The notes: generated by a model from the sequence alone, not told the origin. Shown: positions 45,590-58,780, counted from the first letter of the stretch. The stretch: 64,000 nucleotides of DNA from Molossus alvarezi (GCA_037176705.1 CM073894.1:30153501-30217500); one strand, 5' to 3'. A program made the numbers and translations.

Positions 45590-46440
45590 AAAATGTTTAG
45601 TATGTGCTCTGTGCCAGGCAGTGTTTCAGGTGCTAGGAATATAGTGGTAAGGAAACACAGGAAGTCTCAGACTCATGGAGCTTATATTTTTGGTGGAAGA
45701 GATAACAATAAGTGAGAAAGCAATAAAGTAAATGAACAAATGTAATCCATAAGTATATATTATAACATCAAGTAAGTTATAAGAATACATATAAAGTAGA
45801 ATAAGAAGATAGTGACATTATCAGATGCTCTAGGTAGGATCGTAAAGGTTAGACAGAGAGGTGAACAAAGTAAGAGCATAGGGCATGCAGATATTTGATA
45901 CAAAGCATTCCAAGCAGAGGGGTAAAGCTCTGAGATGGGAAAGGCTTTGTGGTATAACAAAAAGATCACGTACGTACGTGTTGGTGGAGTGCAGTGAGTA
46001 AGCGGAAGTATGTCGGAAATTAAGCCAGAGTGGTTGCCAGAGGCTGGACCTTGTGCAGACTTAGAAGCCACGTAAGGATGTTGAATTTTATTCTAAGTAT
46101 AATGGGAAGGCACTGGAAGATTGAGAGGAGATAATATAATATGATTTATCACTGACAACTGTGTGGAGGAGAACCTATAGAAGGGAGCAATAGAAGCAAG
46201 TAGTGTGAGGGATATTGAGAAGGCTACTGTAGTAGTACAGACAAATAAGTATAATGGCTTGGCTATGGTGGCGGCCCCAGAGAAAATGAGAAATGGTCAG
46301 ATTTGATAATGATTTGGATGTGAGTTGTGAGAGAAAGAGAGTAGTCAACAATAACTCTCAAATTTTGTTCTGAGCGACTATGTGGATAATGGTGTCATGT
46401 GCAGAGATGGAAGCCAGTGTGGTAAAAAATAAAATGGTGT
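45590..46440 (-). mobile_element. L2 LINE, long 3' region
   Basis: Plus-strand order: TGTGCTCTGTGCCAGGCAGT, TCATGGAGCTTATATTTTTG, AAAGCATTCCAAGCAGAGGG, GCAGATATTTGATAC, AATGGGAAGGCACTGGAAGA, ATGATTTATCACTGACAACT, GGCTACTGTAGTAGTACAG and AGAGAGTAGTCAACAATAAC. These are inverted L2 3'-region blocks. A CGTACGTACG palindrome occurs at about 45969. Confidence 0.78.
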
Positions 46441-49400
46441 CATAAGTAAGCATTGACCTATTGCCAGTGACTCATGCACGAAGGAGTTTCCAAATCTCTT
46501 CTTACCTAATTATGGCTCTGGTGTTGGTTCTAAGTCTTTCGAAATTGAGTCGGGGTCAAAACAAGTACAAAATAAGAATGTGGCATGCCAGGATGTCAGA
46601 TGAGGAGAAATGAAAACTGGAAAGCATAAGACTGGAGGATGGCAGAGAAGCAGCACCTTGGCAGAGCGTGTGCGTGTCCTTTTCTTTGGAATGGTTACGA
46701 TAAGCAAAAGAGGTGTTCTACCCTTCTATCAGGAATACAGAAAACAACACAAGAGTCCTTTAAAATTCTATTAAGTCCCCCCCCCTTTTTAATTGATGTT
46801 TATTTCTAAAATAAAGCAGGATGGAACTATGTGAATGACTTTCTGCTTGCAATGTCCACTTCTGGAAGCCCGGTGCCTCATCCACGGCTATGTGTTCAGC
46901 GGTAAAATAGACAAGTATCAGTCAAGGTCCCAGTGGCCGCTTTCCTTCTGCATCTTCTTGCTGCCTTTAGTAGAGGAGTCTTTCAGCTGTGGTTTCATGG
47001 ATGTTTCTGATAAGGAATACTGGTTGCAAGTAGTGCTTGAAAGATGGTGTTTACATTTATGTTTTCTTTTAAATTTTAGTCACAGTACTTAAATTCAGTT
47101 TGCTTCAAAAAACATAAGGTCACAGCCATGGCCTCAGCTAGGATCCCCTGAGATCCTCAGTGGGCATTTGTGCCAAGAGACTAATATTTAAAGACTTTAT
47201 GTTGACTGATTCAGCCTCCTATCCTACCAATCTTCATTCAATCAGCAACAAACTCCGAAAAAAAATGAATTGGTAGTCAGTTCTGACAAGACGTGCAATT
47301 GCTTTAGGAAGGTTGTGCCAAAAGCAGAACATGTTGGTGAGGAACCTAACCAAATCATTCCATCATTATTATTGTCATAATTGTCAACGTGATACATTTC
47401 TTGGACATGGGTGGCAATACCTAATCTCTTTTCCACATACCTCATAGACTCTTGTGCCTTAAGATTTTTTAATGAGCATGTTCAGAGACTAGTAATGGTA
47501 ATAATAAAGCTAAACTTAATTGATGTGCTACAGTAATATGTAGCTCCAACTAACTCTTATAAGGTGGCAACCAACCTATGGAGAAAAATTCCAGTCCTTA
47601 ATTGTTATGAATATAGCTACCTATGTGATTTACCTCTGAAGACATTTCAATGGGCATTGAATTTTCAATATGGGCCTATTAATGTCATATTAATTGCTGT
47701 TATTACATTGCCCCAATTGACCTATTTTATATTTGCAAGACTCCAATGTGAAGGAGGAAAAGACAACAGAATAAACCTTTCCTTTTAAGCTGCTGTAATG
47801 TCCCATCTTTCTGGAATTGCATTCAGAGTAAAGATTTTTTCATGAAAGGGCTTCAGGAAGTTACAAAACTCCTTTACATGGCCTGTTGGATCTGTGTACA
47901 ATTTCCAGCATTACCCAGAATAAATACCAGGAGACTGGTGTGGTTTATACAAGAGTTTATAGAGAAAAAAAATCCACCCACTAGCTCCCATGCTGAGGAT
48001 TACAACCGGGTCCCTGCTGCCAAGTTCTGTGTTTAGGTAAAGCATGAGAAAATCTGCCATTTTTTTTTTTTTTAAGTCACAAAAGGGTTTCTATAGTAAG
48101 GAGTGGTAAGAAGCTGACAGCTTTTTATGCATAAAAGGCAGCTGTTCCTTCTCAGGTAATATTATTAATAAACCCTAAGGTAATGTTTGCTCTGAAATAT
48201 GTTTAATTGAAATAATTTACTCTGACCCTTGGAGAATTATGAAACTGTTTTCATCATGTTCACACACAGCAAAATAATTATGAGATGCCATATGGAAAAG
48301 CCATCATGTGGTAGATGTCTTTCTGAATCTAGATTTTGAAAAGTTTCCCACAGATAAATCATATAGCTAATGGACAAAGTAGAGGTGAACAGCCCCTTTC
48401 CACGTGGAGATTTGATATGAAATGTTCGCAGTTCCAGAATATTAACAGGGGTGTTGACATCAGTAATTACTATAGTTATGAGACATTTTTCACAAAGTAT
48501 TATGAGAGCAATTCTTGGTTATACGGGGGGGGGGGGGATTTTGTATATAACATAATGAAATGTCTAGGTACCGTCAGGCTCAGAAAACAGTGTGGGCACA
48601 TTGATGACCGAGGTGCTTTTTTGCCTTTAGCATAAAATCTGTCTGGAAAGTTCCAGCAGTTTCCACTGAGATAGCACATTTGGCAAGATGAGGCTGAGTG
48701 TGGTATGTAAGGACTTTCGGGAAAACTTGTCAGCTTTCACAGAGAAAGGTCCAAGTGTTTATGGGAACTATGAAGTGGTGTTGGGTGGCTCTCAAAGGGA
48801 TCTGCGGGGTCATTTGGGACAGGGATTTGAAAGCTTTTTGATCGAAACTCTTCTGAACTTATCAAAATGAATGGAAGTCTGGCTGTGAGTCTCCTGAGAG
48901 CAGACTTTCTTGTGAAATTTCTGGTATGGTACTTTCCTGCTGGGGTGAGAAAATCTTAGTAGGACAGACTTTCTCACCATATTTTAATGCTTGAGATCCA
49001 TGTCCTTGTTAAACCCGGGAAACGAGAGAATCACAGGAAACTGAGCTTTACTTGAAACTTCTAGGAAGTCAGGATTCAGATTTCTCTCGCGTTTCAAATG
49101 TTTAACTAAATTAACTTGCTTAATTTCCTGATTACACTCCCCCAAACCCCACCACCAAAAAAGTGTAAGAAGAAAGGGGGGGGGGTTAAAAGTGTAATTC
49201 ACTTTTCCATAGCTTCTAGTTTCTCCAGACTTCTCTTAAATAAAAAAATTTAAAAATTTTTTAAAAAGTATGTAGATTATAGCTAAGTAACCCCGTGGTA
49301 GTGAAAATGACTAGTCTGTGTTTCCTACCTATCCAGGGTGGTATGGAAAGCCTCTTGGACCCTTAGCATTGTCACAATGATGACAGGGATCTGCATTCCC

Positions 49401-51766
49401 GATGCCCAGGCTGGATTTCAGAGCACTTTTCACAATGGCAACAAATGAGCATTTTCTTCTTGCAACAGCTCTTTGGAGGCAGACTCTAGGATGTGGATGG
49501 AGAGTCTGGCCAGGGAGTGTCATCCTCGCAATTAGCAAATAGTTGGCACATTACAATCCCAGTTCCAGTCCCCCTGGGTCCTCACAGGAAGGGCCCATTT
49601 GTTTACAGCCTCGTCTTACTTCAATCTGCAGCATTCACTTATCCTTCAACTTTCAAAGAAAAACAAATTTACATAAAAGCTCATGTATGTGTATACAATC
49701 CCCCAAATATTGACAAGGTTTTTAAAGAAACGTATGACAGAATTTTTTTCACTTTCCCAAAGTTACAGTTCTCCTCTCAACAACAGAACATGGGAGTAAA
49801 AATAAATAAATAAATAAAGAGTGAAACGCAAAACTGGAAACCTGACAAAACGATGAAACTGTTGCTGTTCCCTAATATATTTCAGGTCAGATCCTTGCAC
49901 TTCCTATTTTCAAACAACTGCCAAGCATTTGTTTTTATATCTACTAGACATCTGTGCTATTGGTGAGCACTATTTCTAGCTATTGACTGTCCTAAAATAA
50001 AGGTAACATTTTTCTGTGATTTATAGTCTATCATTATTTTAGTGAAGCCTCTGAATGCATGGACTAGAGATTTATTGCACACTCGTGTCTTATCCCCGAC
50101 TCATGTAATAGAGGAAAGGTAAAATGTCTTGGCTGGTGGAGGGCTCCCTTCTTTAAGCAGCTGTCTTTTTTGGTATGGTACTTGCAACTTGATTAAACTA
50201 CATCCAGAAGGTCAGTGACCAAAACTTTGCCTTTAACAGTTTCCCATAACATGTATTCCTTATGGGGAGCTTTTCTCAGCTCAGGTTATTTCCAGCAATG
50301 TTCTCAAACCAAAAGAATGATTTTTGCAGTAAACTAACAAATTCCCACTTTTTATCCTTTATCTCACATTTAAGCGATGACAGCATTTATATTTCTTTTG
50401 CTGTCTGAGCCAAGAGAAACTAAATTAATGAGGCTGTTTCTTTTTCATAAGTGTATTATATTCTTTCCATGACCTTTCAAGACATGGGAATCTTCAGTTT
50501 CATAAAACCTCTTAAGAAGGGGAATTCCCCATCTATTTGTCTCTGCTTCTCACCACATTTTGCCCCTTACATGTCCAACAATCAGTGGGAATATGCCTTT
50601 GGTTCTCTCTCTCTCTCTCTCACCAAACACATTCCAAGCACATTAACTAGAAATTTAAAGTATGCAATGGAAGTATAAAAAAAAATCTTTACTGTAGGGT
50701 TAGATTCCCACCTTCTGTTACACTCCATTAAACTTCTTGGAGACACCATTAGAAAAAGAATAAATTGGACAAATGTTTCAAGAAAATATAATGGCTAATA
50801 GTGAACTTAGAAAGCTATTTTGACACTTAATTTCCTCTTTGAAAAATATCGCTAATATTTTTATATTTTCCTCACTCATCCTTGCTTATTTATAGGTCCT
50901 GATTCCTGGTTATATATTTTTTTATATGTGAATGGCTGATAACTATTTGGAAATAGATACATGAGAATATGGGAAAATTCACAAAGCCAAATCCTAACTG
51001 GTGCTTCTTAAGCATCCCTCAGTCAGGCACCAAAGTGCTTATACTTATGTATTTTAGATTCCAGAATCTCTTTCTGTGGTTAGCAAGACCTGTTTTCTTT
51101 TCTATTATTTTTCTCCTATTTTTAGTCTGATGAAGTTTAGTTGAGACGAAGGTAGTGAATTGATTATGTCTAATAGACAATGTTGACTTTGGGCAATTTC
51201 TCAAGATGTTGCAGCACAGTTGGCTGGTGAGTGGTGAGGCTGCCCTTTGTTCTCAGAGAATCAAAACAAATGCCTGCATGCTGCCTTGGGGTGTTCCGGT
51301 TCAGACCCTCACTGATTTTTGTCATCTCAGAATCAGGTGATACTTTTAGTAAACTGAAGCAGACAAATTTTTCTAGTTGAGTATCATTTAAAGAAACATA
51401 TTTATAGAAATTCTACACCGACCCCGCCTTGTGAATGAAGAACCACAAAAGGAGCTGAAATCTAACCACTCAGAAGTTAATTGCAAGTGAAAATGAGTGT
51501 TTAGGACTAAAGTATAAAAATCCGGAGGCTAGGTGTTTTCACAAATCTCTAGATTCCACAAACCATCTGTCAGTTGGAGAAATCCATTTTGCTATCTTAC
51601 AGGGATCTGACAATGAGCCCATCTAAAATGGAATATCTAATTTTTACCTCCAAACTGTTCCTCCTTCTTTCTGGTTCCTCTCAATAAATAAGTTTTATTG
51701 TTCATGCAGTTGCTCAAGACAGAAAACCAAAAGTCTTCCTTAATTCCTCCCTTCCCTGCCTTCTTA

Positions 51767-51769
<3 letters not shown>
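46441..51769. other. Longest repeat-poor block in the window
   Basis: About 5.3 kb in which I recognise no mobile element. It holds homopolymer runs (C9 at 46766-46774, G13 at 48525-48538, T14 at 48059-48074, G10 at 49177-49186) and an (AAAT)n tract at 49799-49819. The stretch 47540-47800 is AT-rich with several TTAATT-like words and unbroken by repeats. ORFs stay under about 106 codons and look random. This is the best place to look for conserved non-coding elements, but conservation cannot be seen from one sequence. Confidence 0.45.

Positions 51770-51815
<46 letters not shown>
51770..51815. repeat. (CT)n microsatellite
   Basis: About 23 uninterrupted TC units with no SINE body around them. 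Confidence 0.95.
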
Positions 51816-51817
<2 letters not shown>

Positions 51818-51885
51818 AATCCCTCTATATGTCCAAATCTCTTGATCTCTATGGCTAGCACCATTAGTATCCTGGTTTAAACAAC

Positions 51886-52453
51886 CTGAAATAGCCTTGG
51901 GATCAGTCAGGATCAAGTAAGGAAAATGGAATCAATGCCTACTAGCTGAACTTTAGAAGCATAAAATGTATTGCAAAGTTATTAGAAGAGCTGGTAAGTC
52001 AAATAAAGATGCCGTACCAATCCTGACATTAACTATGTCAGCAAAGTACTACCATTCCGAGGCCTGAAGGGCAAAGGGAGAAGTGATATTAAGAGGGCTA
52101 AGGAACAAAGACCACTCAACAGGAGGTGAAATTACAATGGGAGTGCTGTCAGTTGAAAACAGACTCTTCCATGGGATGGGGAGAAAAGCATTCAAGGATT
52201 TACCCACGGAAGATTGTGATGTGGGTGTGGCAAGATGATTTATTTGTGATGGCTGCCTCTGAGCTTCCAGTGGCCCATTCCCTGCCTCCCACCATGGGAA
52301 AAGTCCAACCATGTCTTCAGCAGAGCCAAAATAAAAGCCAGTGCCCAGAGTTTCTGCTTCATATTAAAGCTTAGTCTTTTTGGAGACGTGGTCTGCAGGC
52401 CCCAGTTGCTGCTAGACCTGCATGGTTGTGTGACACCAGAAGAGAACATGCAA

Positions 52454-52517
<64 letters not shown>

Positions 52518-55500
52518 AGAGATTGAGAGATTGAGATTCTTTGTTCACCTGAAATTCTGAATTCTCTGGCCTGGGAGGAACTAGAAGCTTTTTCAAAATT
52601 GCCAGTCAGCTTCTCAAACTTCCCTGGGCTTCTGATGGATCCATTGATCCTTCACCCAGGTTAGCCTTACAGGCCTCTAGGGTCAAGTACATTCCCCTGC
52701 TCCATTTGGACTTTTACTGTGCATTTCTCCCCCTCACCCCTTTGTTCTGTCCCTTTCCCCAGTGATCTGCAAGGAAACAATTTGGTGGTTACCTGTGAGG
52801 AGTGTGACGTTGTAGCTTCCTGGTGAAGCAAATCAGCTCAGTGTCCAATACCCTTTGCTCTTTCCTTTTAATATCTAAATACTGTAATAGGAGGGACTGT
52901 TTGGAACCTGAATTAGAATTACAAACATGAATTGATGAGGCCACTGCCAGAGGTTCTACCTAAAGCAGTGGGAAGATTGGTGCATGGGGCTTAATTTCTT
53001 CCTTCCTTTGGCTTCAAACTCATATCACAGCTTTCTGTTTAACCCACCTCACCAGAGGGCCATTGAAAAAAGTAGCTTTGAATGTGTTAATTGCAAAAAG
53101 CCAATTCCTGGAGAGCAGAGCAAAGTCTAGAGATGAATCTGTGAGCAAAACTGCAAAGCAGTGTCATAGTCCACCCCTTCTGCTATGTGGCATGTATTCT
53201 CTCCTATCATACAACTATTTCTTTACAGCAATTTCATGCCTGTACCTAATAAAATAAAACCCAAAACACAAATGAAGCTATTCTCCAACCTCACACAAAG
53301 GGTCATACAGAGTCTCATCATTCACTGCTCACTCTCAAAATTGAAGATCTCCTGGTGATAACTTCCTTATCAGGTTTAGATGCAGTTCTTTGAAGAATGG
53401 TGCCTTATGAGTGAAAATGAAAATATAAGCATCACCAACACTCTTCATATATATAGTAGAGAAAGAAAAAAGGGTAAAATAAGAATAATTTGTTAATATA
53501 TAACCAACAAAAACACAGATATGATATAGCTCTCATTTCTATCTCTAATCAAAGGTGCATCTTTCATTCACCCCTCTTGCCTTCAACCAGAGGCTCAGCT
53601 TGTCAGGGTCTTGGTTGATGAACCAGCACTTATTTCCCAACCCTTTATTGAACCCTTAGTTGTTCTGGCCTTAATAGATAACTATTTGGGATTTTACTAC
53701 TGGACTTGGAAGTATTAAGTGGTAAGGCCCCAGTGAATTTCATCATGTTTCAGAAAACCGATTTCTTGTTGAATACTCATTACCCTTTTCTTTGCCTAAT
53801 GGTCCAATGTGAGAAGAACCCCAAACTATCCAGGTAATGGTTTCAACACTTATAATTCAGTTGTTGTGTCATTGATTGAAGTATTTCTCTTTTGGGAACT
53901 AAGACTTCTAAACCTTTAGAGTGTGGATTTAAGAACACAAAGCACAAATTACACAAGTATACATATTTGGTGTAATAGTAAAAACAGTAGTTGCTACTTT
54001 GATTCCTTAGCTCTTAAGCCCTTATGTACTGGTCATGAGAGAATCAGCACCTTATACCAGCTCCTTGTTCAAAGCACCCAGCATTACCAGGATGTAGCCT
54101 TTCAGCTGACTTCATAAGTGAGTCATCAGTAAGTCATTCATTACTCTATCAGATTGGTTTCCTTGGGAAAATAAGGTACATTGCAACACAAGTAGATTTC
54201 ATGGGTAGAAACCAGTTGCTGCACTTTTTGCTATGAAATGAGATTCAATGTGTTGTGGGAGTCTATGAAGATAAGTAAGATATAGCAAATCCATTTATAT
54301 AACAGGCATGTATTACAGTGAAGATAAATTGCTACCCTCTCAAAATTATAGAGGTTCACTTCCTTCCACCTGCTATCAGGAAGTTTCTAATCTCTTTGGG
54401 AATGATGCTATGTCAGGTGTTAAATGTTGGCTGCTGAAGTCATATACTGGAAATTACGCTGCATGAATAAAGTGGAGACAAAGTCTATGCTGTTGAGCCC
54501 TTGTGATGCCTCTATTTCTGGCACGATGGTACCTTTGAACATGGACCTATTGAATAAGCACTGGAGTCTCTGAGGAAGAATGCTGCCTAATATCTATTGT
54601 ATGAATTATTTTACCTACTTTATTTAAGAACCCCTTCACCTGTGGATGTCTTTCACTAAATATTTCACATAGAATACAAACACCTGTATGCTTTGTGCTC
54701 ATTCTTAGTACTGTCGCCTAACTTTTCCCAGAACAATGTTTACCAGTATTCCAGTGTGTTTCTTCCAGTTTCTGGAAACCAGCCAAATAGTGACCACTTA
54801 TAAATTACTCTGTCCATTGCATCGCTTCATTTTCCAGGAAGATAAGATAACCACATTTACTGTCCTAAGTTTTGCCCACGAGAGAAGATATCCTGCATTA
54901 TATTCTTTGAGTGGGCACTAATATTCATAAGCCATCTGTGTAGGGGACTATAGTAGAAGAGCAGTCCACTGCTGGCTGATGCCAGCATATCATGCAAATC
55001 ATTTGTAACCAGGTCTGAGCTTCTCTTCTTCAGTCAAAGGGTCATAGGAATGCCCTAATAGGACACATGTGGATTGAGAGAGGTAGTGAGAGTGTGTAGT
55101 ACTTGACCTAAAAATAAAGTCAATGTTATGTGACTCTGTAAAATCGCTATCTCTCTTTTCTGCTCTCTGGAATTATCTACTTGTCTACTCTTGTCAGTCA
55201 TTTCTTTGGAGTGTTAGTATATGTGGGTAGAAGAAGCTTTATCATTTCACATGGGTGCTAGTTTCAGTGTCTGGGAATTGTCTGAGTAAAGTATCTTCTC
55301 TGAAATCCTCAGAAATTTTGCATTCTGTCGACTAGATGAAATAGTATTGTGTAGATTTCTATTTCTTAAATCTGGACCCTGACCTTCTTTCTCTGAAAAA
55401 GTTCTTTCAGTAGAGATAATTATTACCTTTATTATTCAAAGGGTTTATAGTCAAATGTACAAATTTGATAGAACTTTATGAGTCACAGTGTATACTAAGT

Positions 55501-55650
55501 GGGATCTGGAGAATCCAGCATCTAGCAATTCCTTTGTTTTCCCCATAGCTTTAATTTTATTTTAGTAATTTCCCAGTGTCTATGTCATTGGTCAAAAACT
55601 TATCTTGGGGAGGAGAATTTTATTTTATAATTCCATAAGTCATGGGTCCA
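51886..55650. other. Long unassigned block
   Basis: I recognise no gene or named element in about 3.7 kb. The composition around 53600-55100 is like an eroded interspersed repeat or provirus-type interior, but I can identify neither ends nor reading frames, so nothing is called. Confidence 0.35.
52457..52538. repeat. (GA)n microsatellite with GATTGA tail
   Basis: About 28 GA units followed by three GAGATT-type repeats (GAGATTGAGAGATTGAGAGA). No SINE head or tail around it. Confidence 0.95.
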
Positions 55651-55669
55651 ACTTACTCTGGTTATTTTA

Positions 55670-55901
55670 CTTATTATTATTTTTTAAATATTTCTACTTT
55701 ATTGATTTTTAGAGAGGGAGGAATACAGAGGGAGAGAGAGAGAGAAACGTTGATCAGTGAGAACATCAATTGGCTGCCTCCTGCATGCCCCCCCCCTGGG
55801 GATTGGGCCCACAACCTGGGCATGTTCCCTGACCGGGAATCAAACCAGCGACCTCTTGGTACATGGGTCAATGCTCAACCAGTGATCCATACTGTCCGGG
55901 C
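55670..55901 (-). mobile_element. Ves-type SINE, long form, with 16-bp TSD
   Basis: The minus strand has the head GCCCGGACAGTATGGATCAC and a GGTTTGATTCCCGGTCAGGG B-box segment. It continues with CATGCCCAGGTTGTGGGCCC, GGCAGCCAATTGATGTTCTC, CT tract and the tail TCTCTAAAAATCAATAAAGT. The flanks TACTCTGGTTATTTTA (55654-55669) and TACTCTGGTCATTTTA (55902-55917) differ at one base. This copy typifies the TCAATAAA-tail lineage here (1345, 24700, 30889, 32347, 62477). Confidence 0.95.
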
Positions 55902-55917
55902 TACTCTGGTCATTTTA

Positions 55918-56294
55918 AACAGATGACCAGAGCCTCTTCCCTGGATGCTCTCAGTAGGCTGGCCTGGAGCAAAGCTTTGTGAGTCAAGGGTCTGAGGAAG
56001 AAGACCTATATCTATCAAGATTCTTAGCATAAGCCACAGAAATAAGCTCTGGATACTTGCAGCAGAAAATGGAGTTATTAAAGGATATTACAGTGTTTAC
56101 TGATGGCCAGGGATCCAAGCTACACCACTTAGAACAATATACAGAATCACAGTAGAGGTCTGTCTATGAGGACATATTGTTGCCTTCATGCCTCCTTCAC
56201 CACTAAGGCTTTTGATGTTGGGTGCTGGACACAGCTGGGAGAAGCGTTGCACATTCCCATTTTGATATGTTTTGATTTGGAACTTTTTCAAAAT
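55918..56294. other. Unassigned sequence
   Basis: Nothing named. 56010-56110 (AAGCCACAGAAATAAGCTCT and neighbours) resembles an old interspersed repeat. Confidence 0.35.
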
Positions 56295-56482
56295 ACAGGC
56301 ATATTTTGGAAATACTACGGGTTTGGTTCCTGATCACAATAAAGTTAATAACTCAATAAAGCAATATTGAGTTAATAACTCAGTAATCTGTTTGTTGGTG
56401 GAGAGTCTTGACTTCAACTTGTAAAAAATGCAACATCTGTAAATCACAATAAGTAAACAGAATAAAATAAGGTGTGCCTATA
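56295..56482. mobile_element. Tigger-type MITE with TA target
   Basis: The left end ACAGGCATATTTTGGAAATA, CTACGGGTTTGGTTCC is mirrored by the right end (TAAAAAATGCAACATCTGTA, AATAAGGTGTGCCTAT). TA lies on both sides. The interior keeps TTGTTGGTGGAGAGTCTTGA, seen inside larger Tigger-like elements. About 190 bases, no transposase. It also contains GTTAATAACTCA twice (56344 and 56372) around a CTCAATA...TATTGAG inverted repeat, which looks like a local duplication. Confidence 0.8.
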
Positions 56483-56489
56483 TACATAA

Positions 56490-56825
56490 ACATTTTTGTT
56501 TCTGTCCAAATTGGGATATAATTTTTAAGGTAGCGATATATTTTGAACAATTTCATCCCATGCTCAGAAACTTTTTTTTTATAATATAATTTATAGTGGT
56601 ACATAGCAAGATTGTCACATAGGTCTACCATCGTATTGCTTGTGCCCTTTCCAAATCTTTTCTATCTTACATAATGCTTTAATGAACATTCTTGCCTTTG
56701 TATTTTATACCCATCTCAGGTTAATTCTTAAGATAAAATTCGTGGAAGTTGAATTTCTGGTTCAAATATGGAGGTTTTCAAGTCTACTGATTGATAGTGC
56801 CAAATTGAATTCAGAGTTACCTTGA
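56490..56825 (-). mobile_element. Possible decayed old L1 segment
   Basis: ATAATGCTTTAATGAACATT, GGAAGTTGAATTTCTGGTTC and AGTGCCAAATTGAATTCAGA follow the inverted order of an old L1 ORF2 region (compare the sequence near 33090-33190). Tentative. Confidence 0.45.
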
Positions 56826-56850
56826 GGAATGAGGTGCAGGCCTAAGGTTA

Positions 56851-56851
<1 letters not shown>

Positions 56852-56890
<39 letters not shown>
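56852..56890. repeat. (GT)n microsatellite
   Basis: About 19 uninterrupted TG units. Confidence 0.95.
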
Positions 56891-56895
<5 letters not shown>

Positions 56896-58599
56896 ATTTA
56901 TTATGGAAAATAGAACAGGCTAAAAGATTCTTCACTCTGTCATTCCTACCCTCTTTTATCTGCATCAAAATCCAATTCTGACCTTCCTCTCTTCTTATAA
57001 TGTTGTTATGAGTATTAAATTATATAATGTATAAAATTGCTGCTTACAACATGCCTTGCAAAAACTAAAAACAATTTGGAGGTTAGTTATTTTTATTATT
57101 ATTTTTCTCTCTCTTCTCATCATTGATAGCCAACTCTCACTGTTACAATGTCATTTCTCTGCTATGTTCCCAGGACTCTCAATATTTACAATATATGCAT
57201 AAAACATTTTACCCTTTGAGAACATTGAGATACAAATTCAAATGATATTATTAAGATAAAAGTGATGGACATAAAAACAACTTCTCTACTAGATCTGGCA
57301 TTCTTAAAAAATCTCTGTAGAAAGTAACAAAGTAATCTCACAAATTGGAAAATATTAATTTCACTGATATTCTTAGACATAGTTTGGAAGAAAATGTATT
57401 TTAAATTCATCTTGACAGAAATAATTTGTGGCAATTACATCACCAACACATATTTATTATATATATAATACATATATATATGTCATCTTGACTTAATAGT
57501 GAGTGACCTGAGGAGGAAATTTGTAGGTTTAGCAAATCCCTTCTAGTAACACCCACAGAACTGAAAACATATTCTCCTTCTTGGTGGTCTTCTGCCCATC
57601 CAAAGCTCCCGAGTACCATAAAAATATTGGTTCCTCTCCTAAACTGCTATAAAATATATCTTGTGAGACCCGGGGGACAATCTTTCTGAGGTTGAGCATT
57701 CCAGGGAGACTCCACATTCTGTATTTTGAATGCAGCTAGAAGTGGAAATGGATTTACTTCTCAGGATCTCTTTGTTCATAATTAGGAATATAAAAAATCG
57801 AGTTCAGAAAGTGAATAAAATATGATTGAAAGGAAAGCCTTGATTTTACATATAAAATTTCTATACCAGATGTGTGAACTGGGGTAATTTAAGATAGTAG
57901 TTAAAATTAAATAGCAATGATGAAACTATGAAATACAAAACCTTGGACACCCATGAGCTAGTTTCTAAGAAGAAAGATTATCATATATTGTTAATGTGTT
58001 CAAACATGTAACAAATATTAATGTTTGTTATATATAAGGCATAAAAACTTACACATTACTTTTCAGTAATCTTTAACAATAGTAATGGTGCTAGTAACTT
58101 CAAGGTAGTTTAGTTAGGTATTTTTATCTCATATTTCTTTTGAATTTCCCTAATTTAATTTAGCCTCTCATTTAAATATAACCTTATTTAAATATAACCT
58201 CTCTTGTTCCAAAAATTATTTATGACAAACATATTTATAATTTGGGTATTGTCCCACCAGTCTTGTCTTCCATTTTCCCATTAGATGGAACTAATTGCTG
58301 TGATCTTTTTCTTTCTTTTCTTTAAAGCCATCATATAGAGAACTCACTCCCTTGTGTGCACAATTCAATATCAATAGGAATTCACAATCTTTAATAACAT
58401 TTACTTTGAGTCACAGTGATAGAGACTTAGTCAAGATGTTGACACTGGGTTAATTAGAATATTTTGTATGGTTGGGAAACCTAGTCATTTGGGTTCTGCG
58501 ATCTGTTTTAGCAGAGAAAACCCATTGTTATGGGCTTAAGACATTATGTTCTATAATTGTATTCTGGAAGAAAGGGGAGACAGTCTATCATGTGAATTT
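56891..58599. other. Unassigned AT-rich block
   Basis: Nothing recognised. A TATATA/CATATA patch lies at 57449-57482. Confidence 0.4.
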
Positions 58600-58720
58600 G
58601 TTTCTCTTTTCTCAGTAATCCCTACAGCAGCCTTCTGTTTTATTACTTTCTCCACTTTAAAGATGAATTTAGAGAGGTATAGCTGGGATTTAAATCCAGG
58701 CTTGACTGTATTTATTCAAA
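58600..58720 (-). mobile_element. MIR SINE relic
   Basis: TTCTCCACTTTAAAGATGAA, TTTAGAGAGGTATAGCTGGG and ATTTAAATCCAGGCTTGACT are inverted MIR core and B-box sequence. The next 60 bases (ATTTATTCAAACAACAACCG, GCATTGTTGTAAAGGGAGTG) may be an L2 scrap. Confidence 0.65.
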
Positions 58721-58780
58721 CAACAACCGTGTATCATATGCCTCACTGTGTTTTAGGCATTGTTGTAAAGGGAGTGTTAT

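Noticed and set aside
45966..45979. ACGTACGTACGTG palindromic run as a regulatory site
   Set aside because: A short CpG-containing repeat inside an L2 relic with no supporting context.
51896..55650. Endogenous retrovirus interior
   Set aside because: The texture suggested an old provirus, but I found no LTR ends, primer-binding site or conserved pol motif in any frame.
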